Counted from the first letter of the stretch, positions 10,997 through 21,544 are shown. The stretch is 64,000 bases of DNA from Umbilicaria muhlenbergii (GCA_000611775.1 KK106982.1:2537992-2601991), one strand, 5' to 3'. Numbers and translations are program-made. Notes: a model not told the origin generated them from the letters alone.

Positions 10997-13075
10997 CTAC
11001 TGGTAGATGGACCCACCGCTGACGGCCCGGTCCATGATGGAGAGGATCTCGTCTTCTAGTTCGTCCGTCCACCCTTCTACGAAACTGCCACCGCTACTGC
11101 CTTCGTCGGAATTCTCGTCGTCGTCGTCTTCGTCGGCGTTCTCCTCCACGTCGTTCCCCTCCTCATCATCTTTATCTTCCTCCCGCTGCTCCTCCTCATC
11201 ATCTTTATCTTCCTCCCGCTGCTCCTCCTCATCATCTTTATCTTCCTCCCGCTGCTCCTCCTCATCATCTTTATCTTCCTCCCGCTGCTCCTCCTCATCC
11301 TCCTTCCACTCCACAACAGTAACCGGGTTCGTCTCCTGGCTATACACCGACTCGGAGTCAGTCACCGAGCTCTCCTGCTCCTCCATCACCTCCTCCTCCT
11401 TTGTGTCCTTCGCCACCTCCTCATCCTCATCGTTCTCTTTTTCGTTCTCGTCCTTCATCGTATCCCCCTCGTCTTCTTCCACCTCTTCTATCACCGCCTC
11501 GCACTCTCTCGCCGGCTTCCCCAACATCTCCTCCTCATACCACCGACATACAAACCCCTTCTCCCGCCAAAACCCAACGTGATACCACCCCATCCCATCC
11601 CCATCATCATACACCCCCTCTTCTCTCCCGATATCTTCGCGGCTGACATGGTAGATCTGCCCGTCGTCGCTAAAGTGCGCTCCCTCCGTAACATATTTGT
11701 ACGGTCGACCCTCCCCTCTCGTGGCAGTACCGGTGATCGGGCGCTCCGTCACCTCACCCCATCTCTCTCCGTCGACACCGCGCGGCTTTCCCTCATCCCA
11801 TTCCCACCCGCGGGGTATCGTCCCTGACATCTGGGCGTCCATCCCATCCACCCCATCCCACTCCTCCCAGCCCCCCTCCCAACTCCTCAACCCCACCATC
11901 CCCCCCACGACTGCTGCTCCCTGCGTCTGCATCCACGCACACTCCTCCTCGCCCGCCCGCGAAAAAAAGTCCGCGCTCAACACCACGTTCCTCTCCCTCT
12001 TCAACCGTGTCAGATTCTCGTCCCCGATCGCGCTGACGAAGTAGATGAAGTCCCTCGGGTGCCGGAAGTGGAATCGGTTGCAGTGGTACAGCACGTTGCG
12101 CGCTTCGTCGGCGACGAGCCTGGTAGCCAGGGAGCGCGTCGAGCAGAAGGCCACGAGCACGTTCAGGTCCGGTGGGGTGAGCGTGCCCGTTTGGTGCAGG
12201 AGCGAGCGCAGCCCGGCGCAGGCGTGGTAGCGGTAGGGCAGCATGGCCGGGGCGACGAGCACGTGCGACAGGATCTGGCGGAGGATCTTGGGCGGCAGGT
12301 CGTGGATGCGGAAGCGCGGGGGCAGCGGCACGCCGTCGGGTTCTAAGGGGGTGGAGGGGAGTTGTTGGCGGCGCCGGCGGAAGTCGAGGGTGAAGAGGGA
12401 GGTCAGGCGGCCGTATTCGCCCAGGCGGTGCCAGAGGTGCGATTGCATGTTGGGGATCTCGCGCAGGCCGCCGGGGGTGTGGCGCTCGTAGGCGCGGACG
12501 AAGTCGGAGAGGAGGCAGGCCGGGTGGGGGATCGGAATCGTGCTCGTGGCGGGTCTGTTCGGGACCGTTTCTTCGGGGAGGGCGATGCGGTGCATGGAGA
12601 TTGTGGTGAGGAATTCGGACACTGTGTACTGCGTCAGCGCGTCCGGGTCGTCGTCGTCGCCGTTATTAGTTTGCCCGAAGAGCCGGTCGAGGAGGTTGCG
12701 GGTTTTGGATTTCCAGTCTTGGGCTTTGATGATGGCTTTGCCTTTCCCTTTGCCGGTTGCGGTTGCTCGCGCTGCCTGGTTGGCTCGTAGGCGGGCTTTC
12801 TTCGCTTTGGCTTTGGCTTTTGCTTTTTGCCTCTTCTCGCGCTTCGTGAGGTTCTTGTTGTCCTCTTCGTCGGAGTCGGGAGGGATGCCTTCGCGGGTCT
12901 CGGAGGAGGCGGTGCTGAGGTAGAGGGGGGGTGAGTATGTGCGAGCGGGCTCGAGGTGAGCGATGACGCGGCCGGCAGACGGGTCGTAGATCATACTGCT
13001 GATCGCTTTTTGTATCGTGGCGCCCCTTATGGCTTCGGAGCGCCGACGGTTCCGCTCTTGCACCGAGTGCACCAT
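10997..13075 (-). CDS. F-box-like fungal protein with a long acidic C-terminus
   Basis: A single open exon of 692 codons from ATG 13075. I recognise no named family. An arginine/lysine-rich N-terminus (RRRSEAIRGATIQK) is followed by a lysine/alanine stretch. Near residue 255 there is an F-box-like motif (RIHDLPPKILRQILSHVLV), then a hydrophobic region of the sort found in fungal F-box or heterokaryon-type orphan proteins. From about residue 520 it becomes extremely acidic, with a four-copy EEEQREEDKDD repeat. The frame remains open upstream of the ATG without another methionine. A separate 80-codon frame ending just upstream would join it after a single-base change, so the true N-terminus may be 13358. 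Substrate-adaptor function in an SCF ubiquitin ligase is only inference. Confidence 0.7.
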   Translation of the reverse strand: MVHSVQERNRRRSEAIRGATIQKAISSMIYDPSAGRVIAHLEPARTYSPPLYLSTASSETREGIPPDSDEEDNKNLTKREKRQKAKAKAKAKKARLRANQAARATATGKGKGKAIIKAQDWKSKTRNLLDRLFGQTNNGDDDDPDALTQYTVSEFLTTISMHRIALPEETVPNRPATSTIPIPHPACLLSDFVRAYERHTPGGLREIPNMQSHLWHRLGEYGRLTSLFTLDFRRRRQQLPSTPLEPDGVPLPPRFRIHDLPPKILRQILSHVLVAPAMLPYRYHACAGLRSLLHQTGTLTPPDLNVLVAFCSTRSLATRLVADEARNVLYHCNRFHFRHPRDFIYFVSAIGDENLTRLKRERNVVLSADFFSRAGEEECAWMQTQGAAVVGGMVGLRSWEGGWEEWDGVDGMDAQMSGTIPRGWEWDEGKPRGVDGERWGEVTERPITGTATRGEGRPYKYVTEGAHFSDDGQIYHVSREDIGREEGVYDDGDGMGWYHVGFWREKGFVCRWYEEEMLGKPARECEAVIEEVEEDEGDTMKDENEKENDEDEEVAKDTKEEEVMEEQESSVTDSESVYSQETNPVTVVEWKEDEEEQREEDKDDEEEQREEDKDDEEEQREEDKDDEEEQREEDKDDEEGNDVEENADEDDDDENSDEGSSGGSFVEGWTDELEDEILSIMDRAVSGGSIYQ
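11162..11293 (-). repeat. 33-bp coding minisatellite, four near-perfect copies
   Basis: Four consecutive 33-bp units start at 11162, 11195, 11228 and 11261. They encode EEEQREEDKDD in the acidic tail of the F-box-like protein. The copies are essentially identical, implying recent expansion or active homogenisation, and the length is a multiple of three so copy-number change keeps the frame. Confidence 0.9.
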
Positions 13076-13118
13076 CTTGACGGCGGATGGCTGCACCTCG
13101 GAAGTGACCGAGGGAAGG

Positions 13119-13358
13119 TCACTGGCTGGCCGTTTGTTGACGGCTGTATTCGATGATGATGTTGCAGATTTCGATGGCGACTTGGTTGCGCCGAATCTGG
13201 AGGTCGACAGCAGCGATGCTTCGGTCTGCCCATGCAGAGATGCTGGCTGCGGCCGTTGAGGTACTGGCCGCAGCTTGCGGCTGTGCTGAAGTCGAAGCTG
13301 CTGGACGTCTCATCACTGTGTCAGCGGGTCCTGCGGTGATCTTTGAAAGGACTGCCAT
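13119..13358 (-). other. Upstream ORF, probable frameshifted N-terminus of the F-box-like gene
   Basis: From ATG 13358 an alanine/serine-rich frame runs 79 codons (ending AIEICNIIIEYSRQQ then TASQ) and stops at 13119. Its composition looks coding. If one base of the T-run at 13133-13135 (plus strand) were absent, this frame would continue directly into the open frame that leads to the downstream protein. It may be a true N-terminal exon with an assembly or natural frameshift, or an unrelated short ORF. Confidence 0.5.
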
Positions 13359-14077
13359 CACGCGTGGTTGAGGTGGGTGGTGCTGAAGTGAGAGACGGTG
13401 AGGTGGGAAAAGCAGATGTTGAGGGAATATGGATTTCGCGTTACAGAGTGGTTCAGCTGTGTGGGCTTCGACGACTAAGCGGCCGGGGTATGCTGCTTAG
13501 TCGTCGACGACCTCGCCGGCGCCAGATGTGGCGCTCCGGACACTGAAGGGGGGTGGCCCTCGACGACATCATCGGCGTGCGGAGGCTTTAAACGCGCAGC
13601 GACGGTGAAGGGGATAGAGGAAAGACATATGGAGACTCTCCTGGCGTTTGGATAGCGTAGAGAGTCATCGGTGCTTATGGGCAGGGTGGAAGAGTCATAC
13701 GCAGTAAGGCATTCTCATCGAACGAACAAGAATGGTGTTACAACTTACATGTATGTATCAATCCGAAGCTAGAGCACGGCAGCGATGACGACCAGCAATT
13801 GGTTTATGGAAACGATGGCGCAAAGCGATGTCGTGTGGACAAAGGAATGAGGTTGAGCGTGAGGTTGAAGTTGGAGATAAGACACACTCGCAGAGATTAA
13901 AGAGTTGCCCTATATTGGAGATTGACACAGAAACACGTTGCAAGGCTGACCTTGCTTTTCATCCCCAGCCTCCTCTTTTTGGTTCATCGGCGCATTCACA
14001 TACAAAAGGATCGCCGTGCTAAAGAGTACTGCAGTGTGATTCCAGAAACCTTGACTGCACCCCGATCAAATATGAAA
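13359..14077. other. Intergenic between the F-box-like gene and the monooxygenase
   Basis: About 720 bp forming the 5' flank of the F-box-like gene and the 3' flank of the monooxygenase. It contains the perfect inverted repeat annotated at 13468-13507. No ORF of interest. Confidence 0.5.
13468..13507. repeat. Perfect 13-bp inverted repeat with 14-nt spacer
   Basis: Arms at 13468-13480 (tcgacgactaagc) and 13495-13507 (gcttagtcgtcga) are exact reverse complements around ggccggggtatgct. It lies 110 bp upstream of the possible ATG at 13358. It could fold as a hairpin in RNA or DNA, or be a paired transcription-factor site. Confidence 0.85.
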
Positions 14078-16173
14078 CTATCTCGACAAGATGCTCTTCA
14101 TGACATGCAGTAATTTCTCCTCGCACCCCAGTACCATTGAGGTAGATCGCCATGCCACAAACCGATCTGGTCGGACCAGGATACACCCATCTTCTGCAAT
14201 CTCTCTTCTTCGTGCCCAATCAAAGTAGACGTCCTCGTAATCTTGTCTCCATCCGATTGCATAGGCGTTGACTTCGACCTGAAGCTCTTGCGCAGCTTTC
14301 AGTGCAGCCTCTTTCCATTTCCCTCCACCAATGCCTGTTAGTAGACAGAAAGCGCCATGACCAGCCAAGTCGATCGTCGAGAATTGCTTCCCAGGCGTTG
14401 TTGTATTCAGCCACGCATGAGGAAGCCTACTTCCTGGGTACGTGGTGATCTCGTGCTCGAGCACAGGATCCTCAGGCAGTGGCGGCCGTGGAGCCTCGTC
14501 AAGGAGATAAACAGCATTAGACTCATAGCGCTGGTTCATCTCTACACCGACGGCATGGAATTCGTGCTCGGTGCCTGCCACGCCCGCTTGTAGCTTTGCT
14601 CTTCTTGCTGCGCCCTTAGGACTAGCTTCGGAGAGCTGGGCGAATGCTTCTTTACGCTCTTCAAGAGTGCCCTCCATCAGTCCGAGAGCGTCCCGTATCG
14701 GCACATGATCTCGGAGACCTTGATTGGCTCGAGTTATGACGGCGTGGCCGACGGGCTGTCGCTCTGAACTATAGGAATCGAGGATTGATGGACCAGCTTT
14801 GCCTTTCAAGGCATATGCAACTTTCCATGCAAGATTGTATGCGTCTTGGATACAGGTGTTTGAGCCGAGCCCGTTGAGTGGAGGATGTCGATGCACTGCG
14901 TCGCCAAGGCAGAAACTGGCTACATCAGCAGATGAACGCCTAGTGATAGAGAGATTTGCGGAAATACATGTTGTCTTTCGAATAATACTCAGCCACAATC
15001 TCGTTGATGTACCACTTAGACACCCCTAAGATTTCCACAGGAACTGAGTCGTCACCAACCAACTCTTTCACAAGGCGAAGGTATTCTTCATGTGAAGTCT
15101 TGAATTCAGCCCCAGTACCTGGTCTGGGGAACAGGACAAACATCCATCTGAAGTCATTAGGATAGGCTTCGGTACCCTGAATCAATGCGTTGACTCACTC
15201 ATTCCATGGTTTCACCATCCTGACAACCGCCGCCCCGCCAAAATCAGGAGATTGAAATTCCGGCTGCATGATCCAGTGGAGATTACCCATCCGAGTGCCT
15301 ATGAAGGGCGATAGATCCACGTTAACCATCACGTTGACGGCCAGACCTTGACCCGGTTTTCTGATCAAGGGTATCTCCAGTTGCCTGAGGACCTGACTTC
15401 GGGCGCCATCACAACCGAAGAGATACTTGGATCGAATGTTGTACGCATGACCTGTTACATTGTCTTTGATCTTGCTGAGTACCATACCTGAAGGCTCAGA
15501 TGTGAAAGAATGGAAGGTCGTGTCAAAACGGCACGTGAATCCGTTTAGTGTCGCATGACGGACAAGTATAGGTTCAAGTTTGGTCTGGGGAAGTTCGCAA
15601 TGCTTGCAAGGGCTTGCGGCATCATAATCACCCTGTATAACTTGTTCAGCAGGTGGGCAATGCTAGGTGCTGGAGCATATACCATTCGTCTAGGGTCGTT
15701 GCCCCACGAATAGATTCGGGCGTATTCTTCACCTGTCATGCTTCGGCACCATCTGGCATGCTGCAAACAATCACCCGGAGCTGCTGCTCGGACGCACTCG
15801 CCCTCAAGCCCAATGTCCCTTAGACATTCTATAGGACTGTTAGCTGACTCAGGACACAGTGTGCGTTTGAGGGAAGACTTAGCAAGCGCCGCCATGTTCG
15901 TAATGTGTGCTCTCGGTGTTTCGGCGGTCCCTGGCGTCGACCCAATCATGATCCCCTTCAATCCTACAACGGTATTGACATCAAGGACATTTGAACTCTT
16001 TGATGGCTGGCAAACATACCATGTGAAGCCAGGAAGCATGCTAGGCTTGCTCCTGCGGGACCAGTACCCACAATCAGGAGATCAATCTCAACTACGCTGG
16101 CGTCGGTGTCGAAATCATTTTCCTGGGGTACTTGTTGTGGAGTAGTAACTCCGTTGGAAAGCGGTAGAGCCAT
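14078..16173 (-). CDS. FAD-dependent aromatic monooxygenase (TfdB / phenol 2-monooxygenase type)
   Basis: A group A flavoprotein hydroxylase that would hydroxylate a phenolic substrate using NADPH and O2. Six exons (16020-16173, 15883-15963, 15683-15828, 15199-15632, 14968-15147, 14078-14915) give 610 residues, the usual size. The FAD-binding GxGxxG reads LLIVGTGPAGASLACFLASH near residues 33-50. Also present are SWGNDPRR, FGCDGARSQV, and the second FAD motif FCLGDAVHRHPPLNGLGSNT. A C-terminal thioredoxin-like dimerisation region (about residues 440-610) follows. The segment 15829-15882 looks like an intron (branch GCTAAC, acceptor TATAG), but its donor is CTAAGT not GTAAGT. Without removing it the frame stays open and the protein gains 18 residues. 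The substrate cannot be told from sequence; no obvious secondary-metabolite partners lie alongside. Confidence 0.9.
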
Positions 16174-17398
16174 TATCACGGTGTTGTGCGTATCTTGAGA
16201 TCAGGGTACACTGATACTGATATTTAAAAGAAAAATCAGGCTCGACGCTGTAGGTGCTCACAACAGTGCACAGCCAATGACAGACCTCATTTAAAGCAAT
16301 GGTTTCAGCTCACCAAAATAGAGAAATTGTGCTACCTTGTGATATTTCATGTGAGGCCTTTCCGGTCGAGGGAGATTAAGATAATACGATGTGAATGTTC
16401 GATAATACGAGCAGGATTCCCCGCAGGAGGCGTGGCTTGTCCCGAGGCCGCCAGACTACAGTACTCACGAACCCTCCAATTCAGCTACTCAGCGCCGCAT
16501 TCGCTGCATTACCAGAAGTGAACCACACTCGAGCCACATGAGAAAGCACAAGCGAGCAAACGAGACTTCGCTGATACAAAAGAGCGCGGGTCTGTAGGTA
16601 GTAATATACACACATTGATGAGAATACTAGAAAGTGAAAGCACCTTCAATATCTTTCAACGACACCAAGAATCATTGCCTGCAAGAACGAGTACCTTGAC
16701 TTCTTAGCTGACGCTGCACACCCTCAGTCATCGTGCTCAACGCTGTACTCGAAGTAGAGTGTCTCCGCCGCCTCACACGGGCATTGCGGCCCCCAAGGTA
16801 GCTGTAGATGCTCCGCAGAAGCCCTCCAGAAGCTCGGGCCAATCTGATATACATGTATCTTGCGTTTTGAGACTTCCTTGGATTTGCATTGGCTCTTGGC
16901 TTGGACCGCTAAGATAAGGTACGCCAACCTTAGACAAGGGTGCCCAGCACGCTGTCAGTCCTACTCGCATAGACTACTCAGGACTCGGGTGGCATATTGG
17001 CAATATGCTGGGGCGTGATTACTAGCTGAACAAGGGAGTCCTTGCTGCCAATCCTACCGGACGAAGTAGCTGAGAAAGGTGGTGGGAAATGTAAGGTAGT
17101 CATCTATGGGGACGGTATTACTAGCCCAAAAGGAGTTAGTCTCCTCAGTTCTTTCATTGGCACGATTGGCTAGTGTCAAACGCTAAAATAGCTCTTTTTC
17201 GCTAAGACGCTCCACATCGCCTCGCCTTCGCTTTTACCAAGAAGCTGTTCGCTCCTTCGCGTACTTCTGAGTCCGATGTAGCTTCAGTCAACGCTCAGAT
17301 ACTGAAGCACAACCCCAGTTTCTATCGGCCACTGATATGCCTATTGTGCCGCTCCGCCGAGCTTTCCGCAACTGTGCAAGCTTGTCCTACCCAACATC
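16174..17398. other. Divergent intergenic region, monooxygenase / SWC2
   Basis: 1.2 kb holding the two promoters. Only short, unconvincing ORFs (for example 16672-16970 minus). No RNA gene or repeat recognised. Confidence 0.5.
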
Positions 17399-19120
17399 AT
17401 GCCAGATGAAGTGACACGCGAGGCTTCTTCGACCAGCGACAACGAGTCTGGATCTACAGACGATGGGAGCGAGGATGACGTGGCCGTGGAGACATTGGTA
17501 GCTGGGAGGGAACGACGAGCAACAGCAGGCAACCGTCTCTCGTCGCTCTTGGAGAGAGAGGGCGATGACGACCTGGAGCTTCTGTTCGCCGAGGACGAAG
17601 AGGAAGAAGATGTGGAGTTTGAGGGCGGGGAGGGCGAAGACGCATCGGACGTTCAGCTAGATTCATCTTCAGATGACGAGGATCAGGGTCCCGCCAAGGC
17701 AGATGATGACTTGGAAGGCGAACGGGAACTACAGAAGCAAGATCGAGCTGAGAGGAATAAAAACAAGCGAAAAGCGGCAGACATGTTTAAGAAGCCGCCA
17801 GCGTCGCGCAAAAAGGTCAAGGTAGACCCTACAGCTGCTCCAGCTGCTCCGTCAACGCCTGCGCCCCGACCCAAAAAGAAATCGGAACGCGTGTCGTGGA
17901 TACCCACGCCCGACGAAGGTCCCACTCGGTCCTCTTCCCGCAAGCAGACCGTTCAGAATAAGGAGGACATCCACGCTCGGATGAAGGAAAGCGAAAAGCG
18001 GCGTCTCAAGCAGATAGCGATTATGGATGCTGCCGCGAAGCGCAAGGAGGCATCCAAGCCTCAAGCTATGACGCAGGCGGACCGATTAGCGGAAGCAGCT
18101 CGGACGGAGAAAAAGAATGCGAAGAGTCTCAACAGATGGGAGGAGACGGAGAAGAAGCGATCTGAGGAACAAAAGGCCAGGCTAGCAGCATTACACAATC
18201 GACAGTTGGAAGGTCCCGTGATCAGCTGGTGGAGCGGGCTGGCAAAATGGGTGAATGGGAAGCTCGTCATGGTAGGTGCCAAAAAGGAAGGTAACGAGGA
18301 CAAGGGCGGACAAGAGCGGAAGCAGACCGAGGGTGGAAAGGCGAATGCGGCAATACAGGATGGCGATACATTAGCCAAGGCGGTGGAAGGAGACACAGTC
18401 ATGCCCGACGCTCCCACAACCCAACAACCGGTGCCCCCAATATCCAACCAGCGGGAACCGGTTCCGACGCCAGGCAACTCCGGGCAACAGCAGATCAGGT
18501 TCGCACCGCCACAGGGTCCTCATGGCTTTTTGGAGGGCATACACTACTATGCATCTCTACCACAGCAGGAACCCCAGCAACCACAACAACCAGTTGTCTC
18601 TGCACCAGTCCTGCCTCCTGTTTACACGGACAAGCCGCTATCCCCGCCCAAGCCAGTGGCTCCGGTCACTGAGTACTCCGCCCGAAATCTAGTAATTCTA
18701 GAAAATATGGATGCCAACGCGGTCAGGACACCTGAATTGCAAAACCATGTCCTGATTAAGAAACGCATCGGGAAGCTGCAAAGTAAGTGATAGCCTCAAA
18801 ACCAGTCATTTCACCATGTTTTCGCTAACAGGCCCCGCCCAGAACCAAGCCAGGAGCTCTGCGCGATCACGATGCAGGCAGCCCGATTCCGCGATCCCAA
18901 GACGGGACTCGCTTACGCCAACTCATACGCCTACAAAGAGATCCAGCGACTCCGCCGCGGAGGTTCTCGGTGGAGCAACCTCCTCGAATGCTACGTGGGA
19001 CCTGTTGGCAGTGCGGCCAGAGGAGTGCCAGAGAGGTTTTGGAAGCCTTCTGCGTCGGCGGTAGCAGCGGCAGCAGCAACGCCGGCACCTACATCAGCAG
19101 TGGGGCAGCGAACAGGCTGA
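17399..19120 (+). CDS. SWC2: SWR1 complex subunit Swc2 (YL1 / VPS72 family)
   Basis: Swc2 binds the H2A.Z-H2B dimer and nucleosome-free DNA for the SWR1 histone-exchange complex. Exon 1 from ATG 17399 begins MPDEVTREASST, then an acidic stretch and RRATAGNRLSSLLERE, typical of the YL1 N-terminal domain. A basic middle (RSSSRKQTVQNKEDIHARMK) and a proline/glutamine-rich linker follow. The C-terminal YL1_C domain is on exon 2 (18832-19120): CAITMQAARFRDPKTGLAYA then NSYAYKEIQRL. About 573 residues in all. The splice is odd: the canonical GTAAGT donor at 18783 puts YL1_C out of frame. Only the overlapping GTGATA donor at 18787 with acceptor at 18830-18831 keeps it, giving QSKPRPEPSQELC. Either the weak donor is used or there is an indel. 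Confidence 0.9.
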
Positions 19121-20141
19121 TCAGTAGGCGTACGAGTACGTGACGTGTACTACCCTTAAGGTTCGCAAAGGCGGCAGACGTTGCCACGAGACGGTCCGGT
19201 TGATCCAGTACTGTAGGACAGGCAATTATCTTCTCAAGCCACGGCCGTGGGTTTGCTGTGGCAGATGGCAGTGGCAGCAGCCGTGGTCTCGTGGATTCCA
19301 CCTCGCTTGCCTTGCAAGCGCAAACACCGCTCTCAGAGCCTTTTCTCGGCCGATGATGGGTTACCCTGGCGAGAAAAGGGGGAATCATGCACGCATCGGC
19401 AGTTCCATAGGCTTCCCCAGATTCTCGGGAGATGGTTATCCTCGTTGCTTTCCCCCTGGAATAGTCGCGATCCAATCCGGGCGACGAGGCGCAAATCGTG
19501 GCGGATGGTACCGTCGATAAAGCATCTGGACGGGATGTCATAGCGTCATGGTAGCGGATAGAATGCAAGCACGCATCTCTACAAGGTACTTTTCCAAAAG
19601 TTTCAGATGATGAGAAAATTTTCCATCCTCTTTGGGGCCTCGTGCTATGGGCTGTGGGCTTTGGGCTTTGTGCTGCAACTGGTGCCTGCACCATGTCGCC
19701 ATTCGCACGTACGACTGGGTGCTTATGGCGCGAAAGGGATCGAGGGACGAAAAAGGCAATGTGGGGGTTGGATGAGGTGATGAGGTGATGAGTTGTTTCC
19801 TGTAGATGTAGAGTGAGGCACTCCGGATTCGCTGCTTTGCCTCTGCTTTGCTGCTGAGAGTGGGGCACTGGGGTACGTACTTCCCGAGTAATGTTGCCTA
19901 GCACTCCACGAAAGCGATGCTCCTATTGAATCTTGATAGCCATCAAGGTTCACACTACGGGTGCGGAGAGTACGGCCAACGTCCTGCGCACCTTGATGAA
20001 CGTGGACGTGTCTGAGGTGATGAAGATTCGCAATCAAACCCCCGTGTGGCACCTTAAGGGATGACTCACCAGGCTCCAATTGATTCGACTATTAAATGCT
20101 CAGCGATCGTCTCGAGTTCATCTCCGTGCAGAAATCAAAAC

Positions 20142-20176
20142 GATCAATGATCAATGATCAATGATCAATGATCAAT
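20142..20176 (+). repeat. Five perfect copies of the 7-bp unit gatcaat
   Basis: Exact heptamer repeats. Each junction forms the palindrome TGATCA, so the tract presents four evenly spaced copies of a palindromic hexamer about 0.8 kb upstream of the ECL1-type start codon. Confidence 0.95.
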
Positions 20177-20685
20177 CCTCAAATCATCAACATCAAGGGC
20201 TGACATCAGCGATTCCAAGCACAAAGCAACCCCGGTCCCGGTGAAACTCTCTTTGACCGTTATCATCGCCGCGCCGATAAGACGGCCCTCTTTGTTGACA
20301 ATGGAATCCACCATCTAGCCTCTCCGTGCTCCTGTGCTTTCCGAAGCCTCCGATACCTGTTCGTGTGGTACGAGGCCCAGGAGACCCGAATGACCATTCA
20401 CAAGATCCATTGTCACACTATCTCCGTCCTCGGACTGTGATGCCGCATGCCGCATGATCGAGCGTGTCACCAAAGCTTGAACAGCACACTCCCCCCATCG
20501 TGGAAAGATCTCCCTTTCCCACTCCCCATCCCCATCTCATCATCATCTCATCTCAGCCTACCTCATCTGATTTACCCACCGGATCATCTCTTGATCCAGA
20601 ACTGCAGCATTCCTTCAATTGCCAAACAGCCTGCATCCCCCAGCGCGCATACCCGCAACCTGGTGGCCCCGATAAGCCACATACC

Positions 20686-20745
20686 GGTACCGCATCTGGT
20701 ACCGCCGCTGGTACCGCATCTGGTACCGCCGCTGGTACCGCATCT
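20686..20745 (+). repeat. 12-bp tandem repeat (ggtaccgcatct / ggtaccgccgct), five copies
   Basis: Two 12-bp variants alternate A-B-A-B-A without a mismatch, so the effective period is 24 bp. It sits about 240-300 bp upstream of the ECL1-type ATG, possibly in the 5' UTR. Confidence 0.92.
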
Positions 20746-20981
20746 CCAACGGCCAGACACGTCCCAATATCCGCCCAGACACCCGCAAATCAACATCAGT
20801 CGGTCGTTTGTACCCTCTCCTGCAGTAGCACAGTGCACAGGGCACGCGTATACTCGGCCTGTCAGGATTCGACGAGACGAAAAAATAATAATAAATTTTT
20901 GGGTTCGAGAAAGCCGTCACTTCCCCACACGAGGTCAAACAAATATAACCCTTGACGGTTTCCCTCACCGCTCCTTCCTCG

Positions 20982-21544
20982 ATGACATCCATCCATCATG
21001 CTCACCTCCGCACCTCTCCTCCGAATGTGAAAAAGGCGGCTGTTCGTGCCCAGCGGCCTACGCCTTTGACAAGGAGCGCCAGTGGCCGTAGTGTGGCCAA
21101 GGGGACCAAGGCGAAGAAGCAGGCGGACGTTGTTGTCGACGACGACGACGACGACGGCATGGCCACCAGTTTCCTACAATTCTGGTATGCTCCCTTTTAT
21201 TCCTACCCTCTTATCATTCCCGTTCCTCGCTAACGTCTCCCCTCCAGCGCCATGTGCGAGAAACAGATCATCGTCCCCAACAACTCGATCCTGTACTGCT
21301 CCGAAAGGTACGTCAACCCCCACGCCCACGCCCACACCCACACCCGCCTATCCCTCTACCCAAACTAACCCCTCGTCCCTCTCCAGCTGCCGCCGCAAAG
21401 ACTGCACCCCTCCCCCCCCCTACAACCCCTACATCGGCATCCTCTCCCCCACCCTATCCCCCTACACAACCTTCTCGACCGACCTGTCCGACCCCCTCGG
21501 CCCCAAAGTCAAAGAACTCATCCCCCGCCTCCAACCCACCGTCC
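20982..21544 (+). CDS. ECL1-family zinc-binding protein (lifespan-regulator type), truncated by the assembly gap
   Basis: Fission-yeast Ecl1/2/3 are small zinc-binding proteins that extend chronological lifespan; filamentous fungi have larger relatives. Exons 20982-21184, 21248-21307 and 21387-21544 read from MTSIHHAHLRTS through a basic and Asp-rich region to FLQFCAMCEKQI, then NNSILYCSESCRRKDC. This gives the Cx2C...CxxSC(R)RxD cysteine signature of the family. The introns are 62 and 79 bp with good GT..AG ends. The open frame then meets Nextera adapter at 21545 and the N gap, so the C-terminal part is missing. The ATG at 20982 is the first in frame after a stretch open to a non-ATG codon. 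Family call is from the cysteine signature only. Confidence 0.8.

Larger units (their letters stand above)
19121..20981. other. Intergenic, SWC2 3' flank and ECL1-type gene 5' flank
   Basis: 1.86 kb. A 271-codon open frame on the minus strand (19089-19904) overlaps the SWC2 3' end and has no recognisable domain. Two short tandem repeats (20142-20176 and 20686-20745) lie in the probable promoter and 5' UTR of the ECL1-type gene. Confidence 0.5.

Noticed and set aside
11162-11293. CRISPR-like array
   Set aside because: Units are contiguous without spacers and code for protein in a eukaryotic gene.
11007-11582. Serine-rich plus-strand frame
   Set aside because: Antisense of the Glu/Asp-rich tail, where the complementary codons read as serine; shadow only.
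16672-16970. Overlapping short minus-strand frames upstream of SWC2
   Set aside because: All three frames open by chance; no domain, no splice sites joining them.
19089-19904. 271-codon open frame on the minus strand
   Set aside because: Overlaps the SWC2 3' end antisense, has no domain, no low-complexity bias typical of real disordered proteins and no clear start context. Length is borderline for chance at this base composition.
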